A stretch of 9,296 nucleotides of DNA from CAZADA01 sp964524065 (GTDB taxonomy: Bacteria > Pseudomonadota > Alphaproteobacteria > Caulobacterales > Maricaulaceae), in contig CAZGCB010000103.1 in NCBI GenBank assembly GCA_964524065.1, forward strand, positions 1-9,296, read 5' to 3'. Every line of letters starts with the position of its first letter. Positions within the stretch are counted from its first letter, which is position 1. Both the position numbers and the translations under genes were made by a program. Below, one piece after another: positions 7,118 through 9,296 of this stretch. The notes under the pieces are model-generated. The model was not told the DNA's origin and searched no databases. It worked only from the letters and a program-made list of their open reading frames with translations.

Positions 7118-7927
7118 CTATTGGGCCGGCACGGCGGCTGCTCCGCCAGTGCCTGCGCGATAGTCTTCGCTTTTGGCCGCCGCGATCATGTAGATCAGGA
7201 TGCCGAAGCCAGCCTTCGCGACCACGTCCGCGATCGTATAGCCGACTTGAACGACGACCACGGCCGATCCCGTCATCGTTGCGATATTTGCGTTCTCCGG
7301 ACCCAACACAAACGGCGCGAAGTAGACAATCGGGTAGAATGACCAGGACAAGATCGTGACCCAAATAGCGATATTTACAAGCCCACGCGCGGCTGGCGGC
7401 TGTTGAGCGATCGATCCGCGTAGACCCACAAACAGTTCAAACAAGATGTACACGAACGGTATCATCGACAGCCCGCCCCAAAGCGCGCGATCGCCCATGG
7501 TTGTGGCGATTTCGCCAGGGTAGCCCAGCGCGATCATCAGTGCGGCGGCGAGCCCGAGACGAATGCTTTTCGAAATGGTTGCAGTTTTGGTCAGTCCCAT
7601 CACTAAAATCAACTCGATCAAGAGCAGTGGCACCGTCAACAGCCAGTCCACATAGCGGTAGGCGTCGTTGAACTTCTCACCACTTGGCGTCACCGTTCCC
7701 GCGTCAGCGTCGACAATAAATGATGCGCCCCAGCTTTCGAAAATTCTGAAGTAATGATAAGCGGCGATAAATGTCACAAGCCCGGTGATGGTCAGGGCTG
7801 CGCGGTATTGTGGTGCGACATTTCCTCGGTTGATCCAAAAGAAAAGTGTCGCGGCCGCCATGGTCGCCACACCAAATGATGTTGAGTTGTAGATCAGTTC
7901 ATACTGACCCAGCGTAAGGTTTTCCAT
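7118..7927 (-). CDS. Xanthorhodopsin-like light-driven proton-pump rhodopsin
   Basis: This 269-residue seven-helix opsin binds retinal covalently and should pump protons outward in light. Helix C reads RYVDWLLTVPLLLIELILV: Asp94 (proton acceptor), Thr98 and Glu105 (donor) form the DTE signature of proton pumps. Leu102 is at the green/blue tuning position and predicts green absorption. His58 in AAYHYFRI matches the helix-B histidine that partners the acceptor. Helix G, YTIADVVAKAGFGILIY, holds Asp234 and the Schiff-base Lys238. The N-terminal NVAPQYR and the helix-E start ALWGGLSMIPFVYIL match xanthorhodopsin (GLWGFLSTIPF from memory). Gly151 aligns with Gly156 there, the residue that opens the wall for an antenna carotenoid. 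No cleavable signal peptide is evident. The ATG has only a weak GGGG ribosome site (7936-7939). First gene of the operon; lower in GC than the crt genes by hand count. Confidence 0.97.
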   Translation of the reverse strand: MENLTLGQYELIYNSTSFGVATMAAATLFFWINRGNVAPQYRAALTITGLVTFIAAYHYFRIFESWGASFIVDADAGTVTPSGEKFNDAYRYVDWLLTVPLLLIELILVMGLTKTATISKSIRLGLAAALMIALGYPGEIATTMGDRALWGGLSMIPFVYILFELFVGLRGSIAQQPPAARGLVNIAIWVTILSWSFYPIVYFAPFVLGPENANIATMTGSAVVVVQVGYTIADVVAKAGFGILIYMIAAAKSEDYRAGTGGAAAVPAQ

Positions 7928-7997
7928 TTCTTTTACCCCGTGCCGTCAATTGGGACGCCATACTGCGCGAGCTATGCTAAAACGCACAGCGAGTCGT

Positions 7998-8027
7998 CGG
8001 ATATGGAGCAAATTGTGTCCAGGTCAA
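7998..8027 (-). promoter_or_regulatory. Candidate promoter for the rhodopsin-crt-blh operon
   Basis: On the minus strand a TTGACC -35 box (8022-8027) is followed after 18 bases by TATCCG (7998-8003). This would give a leader of roughly 60-65 bases before the rhodopsin ATG. The -35 is good but the -10 is poor (three of six consensus bases), so an activator or a different sigma factor may be involved. Other weak pairs exist farther upstream. Confidence 0.35.
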
Positions 8028-8103
8028 CAAAAATTAATCAAAAATCATCGGCAGAAGTAGCTAGTCTAAATTATGAGCTAGATATGCTGTGCTGCAAAAT
8101 CGC

Positions 8104-8131
8104 TTGATAGCCGAGATATATTGGCTATATA
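8104..8131 (+). promoter_or_regulatory. Candidate sigma70-type promoter toward idi
   Basis: TTGATA (8104-8109) and TATATA (8126-8131) are each one base from the sigma70 consensus and are separated by 16 bases. Transcription would start near 8138, giving idi a leader of about 165 bases. The -10 box sits in the centre of a perfect palindrome. Because TATATA is self-complementary, it could also serve a minus-strand promoter with the weak -35 TTGTGC (8149-8154, 17-base spacing). Confidence 0.45.
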
Positions 8132-8135
8132 GCCA
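8122..8135. promoter_or_regulatory. 14-bp perfect palindrome, operator-like
   Basis: The bases TGGCTATATAGCCA form a perfect two-fold symmetric site directly over the candidate idi -10 box. Partial copies flank it: ATAGCC at 8107-8112 and GCTATA at 8136-8141. A dimeric DNA-binding regulator binding here would block RNA polymerase. The regulator identity is unknown. Confidence 0.45.
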
Positions 8136-8199
8136 GCTATATTGCGTCGCACAAAATTAAGTCTATTAGCATTGGCTTGCCGTGACCGGATCGGGTTCT

Positions 8200-8211
8200 A
8201 ATTGCGCAATT
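8200..8211. repeat. 12-bp perfect palindrome
   Basis: AATTGCGCAATT is perfectly symmetric and lies within the inferred idi leader, about 95 bases before its ATG. It could be a second operator or a small RNA hairpin. No known binding protein was recognised. Confidence 0.3.
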
Positions 8212-8288
8212 TTGTAGTCAGGCTTGGCATGCCCAGGTTCAAAACCGACCACCTGCGGTGCCAACACGTTAATTCTTGGTTGCCTTGT

Positions 8289-8294
8289 GGAGGT
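8289..8294 (+). promoter_or_regulatory. Ribosome binding site of idi
   Basis: GGAGGT is a near-perfect Shine-Dalgarno sequence located 10 bases before the ATG at 8305. It fixes that ATG as the idi start and is clearly stronger than the site in front of the rhodopsin. Confidence 0.7.
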
Positions 8295-8304
8295 GTGAGT
8301 AAAT

Positions 8305-8847
8305 ATGACCGATCAATGCCAAGTTATAACAGGCATAAGTGAGAGCGGAACAACTTATCCATTGGATAAAATGCAAGCTCATACAGACCGGTTGCTGCAT
8401 AAAGCCATATCGATATTCCTGTTTGATACATACGGGCGAACACTATTTCAACGCCGTGCCGCGACGAAGTATCATGCGGAAGGTTTGTGGGCGAATAGTT
8501 GCTGCTCACATCCTGCATGGGGTGAAACGGACCGGGCATGCGCATCGCGTCGATTGAACGAAGAGCTCGGTGTGACAGCTGAGCTCAAATTCGTGGGTCG
8601 CGTGACCTATGAAACTCCTGTGGGTGACCTTTTCGAGAGAGAAGATGTTGCTATGTTTGTTGGTCAACTAGATAAAGCTCCTGATCGTGCAAGTTGGAAT
8701 GCACGAGAAGTCGATAGTGTTGCATGGATTTCTTGGAGAGATGCTCTGAGTTTCGCGCTTGATGAAGGGTTTCCTTTGGCTCCATGGACTCGTTTATACC
8801 TTCGAGATGGAGCTATCCGAGATTTGTTACAACGGCAGATGGTGTAG
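8305..8847 (+). CDS. idi: Isopentenyl-diphosphate delta-isomerase, type I (Nudix)
   Basis: The 180-residue enzyme interconverts IPP and DMAPP, providing the starter that CrtE needs. Residues line up with the E. coli enzyme (182 residues): His26 and His32 (AHTDRLLHKA) and His69 for the metal site, the catalytic Cys67 in WANSCCSHPAWGE, Glu111 and Glu113 in LFEREDVAMF for E. coli Glu114 and Glu116, and Trp161 in APWT. GETDRACASRRLNEELGV (73-90) is the Nudix-type helix. The protein looks complete and functional. It is transcribed away from the rhodopsin operon across a shared regulatory region. Codon use is much less GC-biased than in the crt genes: hand counts of sampled 60-base lines give 40-53% GC, against 62-72% in two crt lines. 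This hints at a separate origin. No clear terminator follows before the insertion-sequence remnants. Confidence 0.96.
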   Translation: MTDQCQVITGISESGTTYPLDKMQAHTDRLLHKAISIFLFDTYGRTLFQRRAATKYHAEGLWANSCCSHPAWGETDRACASRRLNEELGVTAELKFVGRVTYETPVGDLFEREDVAMFVGQLDKAPDRASWNAREVDSVAWISWRDALSFALDEGFPLAPWTRLYLRDGAIRDLLQRQMV

Positions 8848-8965
8848 CTGTGTTGAGGTATTGCGGTGTACCGTCGGATAAAACACTTCCACTGTAATGG
8901 TCCTCCCCAGCGGAGGTTGTCCGATCTGTATCGAGGGTTTTCACCCCGCGATGGAGGGGTGGGCT
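8848..8965 (+). other. Gap after idi, probably including the left end of an IS3-type element
   Basis: No gene is seen. Two hairpins are present: CCTCC 8902-8906 with GGAGG 8912-8916 (5-base loop), and CACCCC 8942-8947 with GGGGTG 8956-8961 (8-base loop). The second hides the GAGGGG that would be the ribosome site of the orfA remnant, a layout that would limit transposase translation. Neither has a T-run, so a terminator for idi is doubtful. The exact left boundary of the element cannot be set without a reference copy. Confidence 0.4.
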
Positions 8966-9103
8966 ATGGACAAGCGAGCCAACCCGAATGAGATCTTTGC
9001 GAAGTTGAGGCAGGTGGAAGCGTTGCGTGGGTAGGAGAAGTCGATGATCAAGGCCATCCGGTTGATCGGCGTGTCGCCGCTGACGCGTGACCAATGGCCC
9101 TAG
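8966..9103 (+). pseudogene. Broken IS3-family transposase orfA
   Basis: The first codons read MDKRANPNEIFAKLRQVEALRG, a close match to the N-terminus of IS3-type OrfA proteins (pattern xxPEEIVAKLRQVdvl). An in-frame TAG (9032-9034) interrupts the frame, after which EKSMIKAIRLIGVSPLT continues the same helix-turn-helix family pattern (family: sVadAiRsIGVtevTYYRWR). The next codons, RDQWP, look like a mutated YYRWR, and the frame ends at TAG 9101-9103. Everything beyond, including orfB, is absent and replaced by a different element. The gene cannot make a working transposase. It is an old remnant next to idi. Confidence 0.75.
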
Positions 9104-9296
9104 GCTCCAGACCCATAAATTGTGTTGAGGTCTAAAGGCGAACGGTGATTCACCGGGCTCCAATGAGGAGGCCCGTGCATGAGTGATCACCTGTTTTGGC
9201 TGAGCGAAGCCAGTTTGCCCGGCTTCAGCCGCTTTTGCCCTCCGACACGCGCGGCGTGGCGCGGGTGGATGATCGCCGGGTCATTTCCGGCATCAT
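9101..9296 (+). mobile_element. Left end of an IS5-family insertion sequence (runs off window)
   Basis: Homology to the IS3-type orfA stops at a CTAG (9100-9103). The sequence then begins GGCTCCAGACCCATAAATT, which has the look of an IS terminal repeat, and leads after about 55 bases to a good ribosome site (GAGGAGG, 9165-9171) and a transposase start at 9179. Insertion at TA within CTAG is known for some IS5-family members. The right end lies outside the window, so terminal repeats and target duplication cannot be checked. Confidence 0.55.
9179..9296 (+). pseudogene. IS5-family transposase start, frameshifted, truncated by window edge
   Basis: From the ATG the frame reads MSDHLFWLSEA, the usual beginning of IS5/IS427-type transposases (MSDxFWLtdeQ). 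In that frame the similarity is then lost, but in the +2 frame from 9211 it resumes as QFARLQPLLPSDTRGVARVD and then DRRVISGI, the standard continuation. One base, most likely a C in the GCC run at 9209-9211, is therefore missing. This is a disabling deletion, a sequencing error, or less likely a programmed shift. The catalytic DDE residues lie beyond the window. Confidence 0.75.

Larger units (their letters stand above)
7928..8304. promoter_or_regulatory. AT-rich divergent regulatory region between rhodopsin and idi
   Basis: This 377-base region separates two divergent genes and codes for nothing recognisable. It is visibly richer in A and T than the coding DNA on its left. It contains candidate promoters in both directions, repeated ATAGCC/GGCTAT elements around 8107-8142, two perfect palindromes (8122-8135 and 8200-8211), and TTGG boxes spaced about 52 bases apart. 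The layout suggests that both transcription units are controlled from here, perhaps by light or stress. No regulator gene is present in the window, and no known operator was recognised. Confidence 0.6.

Noticed and set aside
8011..8030. TGT-N8-ACA near the rhodopsin promoter as a PpsR/CrtJ-type site
   Set aside because: The PpsR/CrtJ consensus is TGT-N12-ACA; the spacing here is wrong and no second site was seen.
8107..8142. Repeated ATAGCC/GGCTAT elements as a CRISPR or larger repeat array
   Set aside because: The units are only 6 bases long and irregularly spaced; a cluster of protein-binding half-sites is the simpler reading.
8813..9190. Minus-strand open frame over the end of idi and the IS remnants
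   Set aside because: It has no recognisable motif and spans two unrelated elements read on the other strand.

Overview
The window is the light-harvesting region of a GC-rich, probably alphaproteobacterial and aquatic, bacterium. The lineage is inferred from the style of the proteins, the gene order and a GC content near 60% or more in the carotenoid genes by hand count of sampled lines; there is no rRNA or other phylogenetic marker. The core is a compact retinal-phototrophy cassette on the minus strand, 7927 down to 1624. In transcription order it encodes a xanthorhodopsin-like proton-pumping rhodopsin, CrtE (GGPP synthase), CrtI (phytoene desaturase), CrtB (phytoene synthase), CrtY (lycopene cyclase) and Blh (beta-carotene 15,15'-dioxygenase). 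From crtE onward the genes overlap by 4 or 8 bases, so they are very probably one translationally coupled operon. The rhodopsin gene is set off from crtE by a 72-base spacer holding a strong predicted stem-loop. Together these genes make GGPP, phytoene, lycopene, beta-carotene and retinal, and supply the opsin that binds the retinal.

Upstream of the rhodopsin lies a 377-base AT-rich divergent intergenic region (7928-8304). It holds candidate promoters in both directions, a perfect 14-bp palindrome over a candidate -10 box, a second 12-bp palindrome, and TTGG-type boxes about 52 bp apart. Divergently transcribed on the plus strand is idi, a type I isopentenyl-diphosphate isomerase that feeds the isoprenoid precursor pool. 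It is clearly lower in GC than the carotenoid genes.

The left flank (1-1623) has the tail of an unidentified plus-strand gene, a 258-base gap, and a photolyase/cryptochrome-like flavoprotein gene. That protein keeps the FAD-binding helical core but lacks the usual N-terminal antenna-binding domain and has a C-terminal extension. It converges on blh with only 13 bases between the stop codons. The right flank (8848-9296) is an insertion-sequence graveyard: a broken IS3-type orfA with an in-frame stop, apparently interrupted at a CTAG by the left end of an IS5-family element whose transposase has a one-base frameshift and runs off the window.

The cassette itself is a known type of system, a proteorhodopsin/xanthorhodopsin photosystem with retinal biosynthesis, not a new one. 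The points most worth a second look are the carotenoid-antenna glycine in the rhodopsin without any ketolase or hydroxylase gene in view, the palindrome and promoter layout between rhodopsin and idi, the stem-loop after the rhodopsin gene, and the unusual architecture of the photolyase-like protein.
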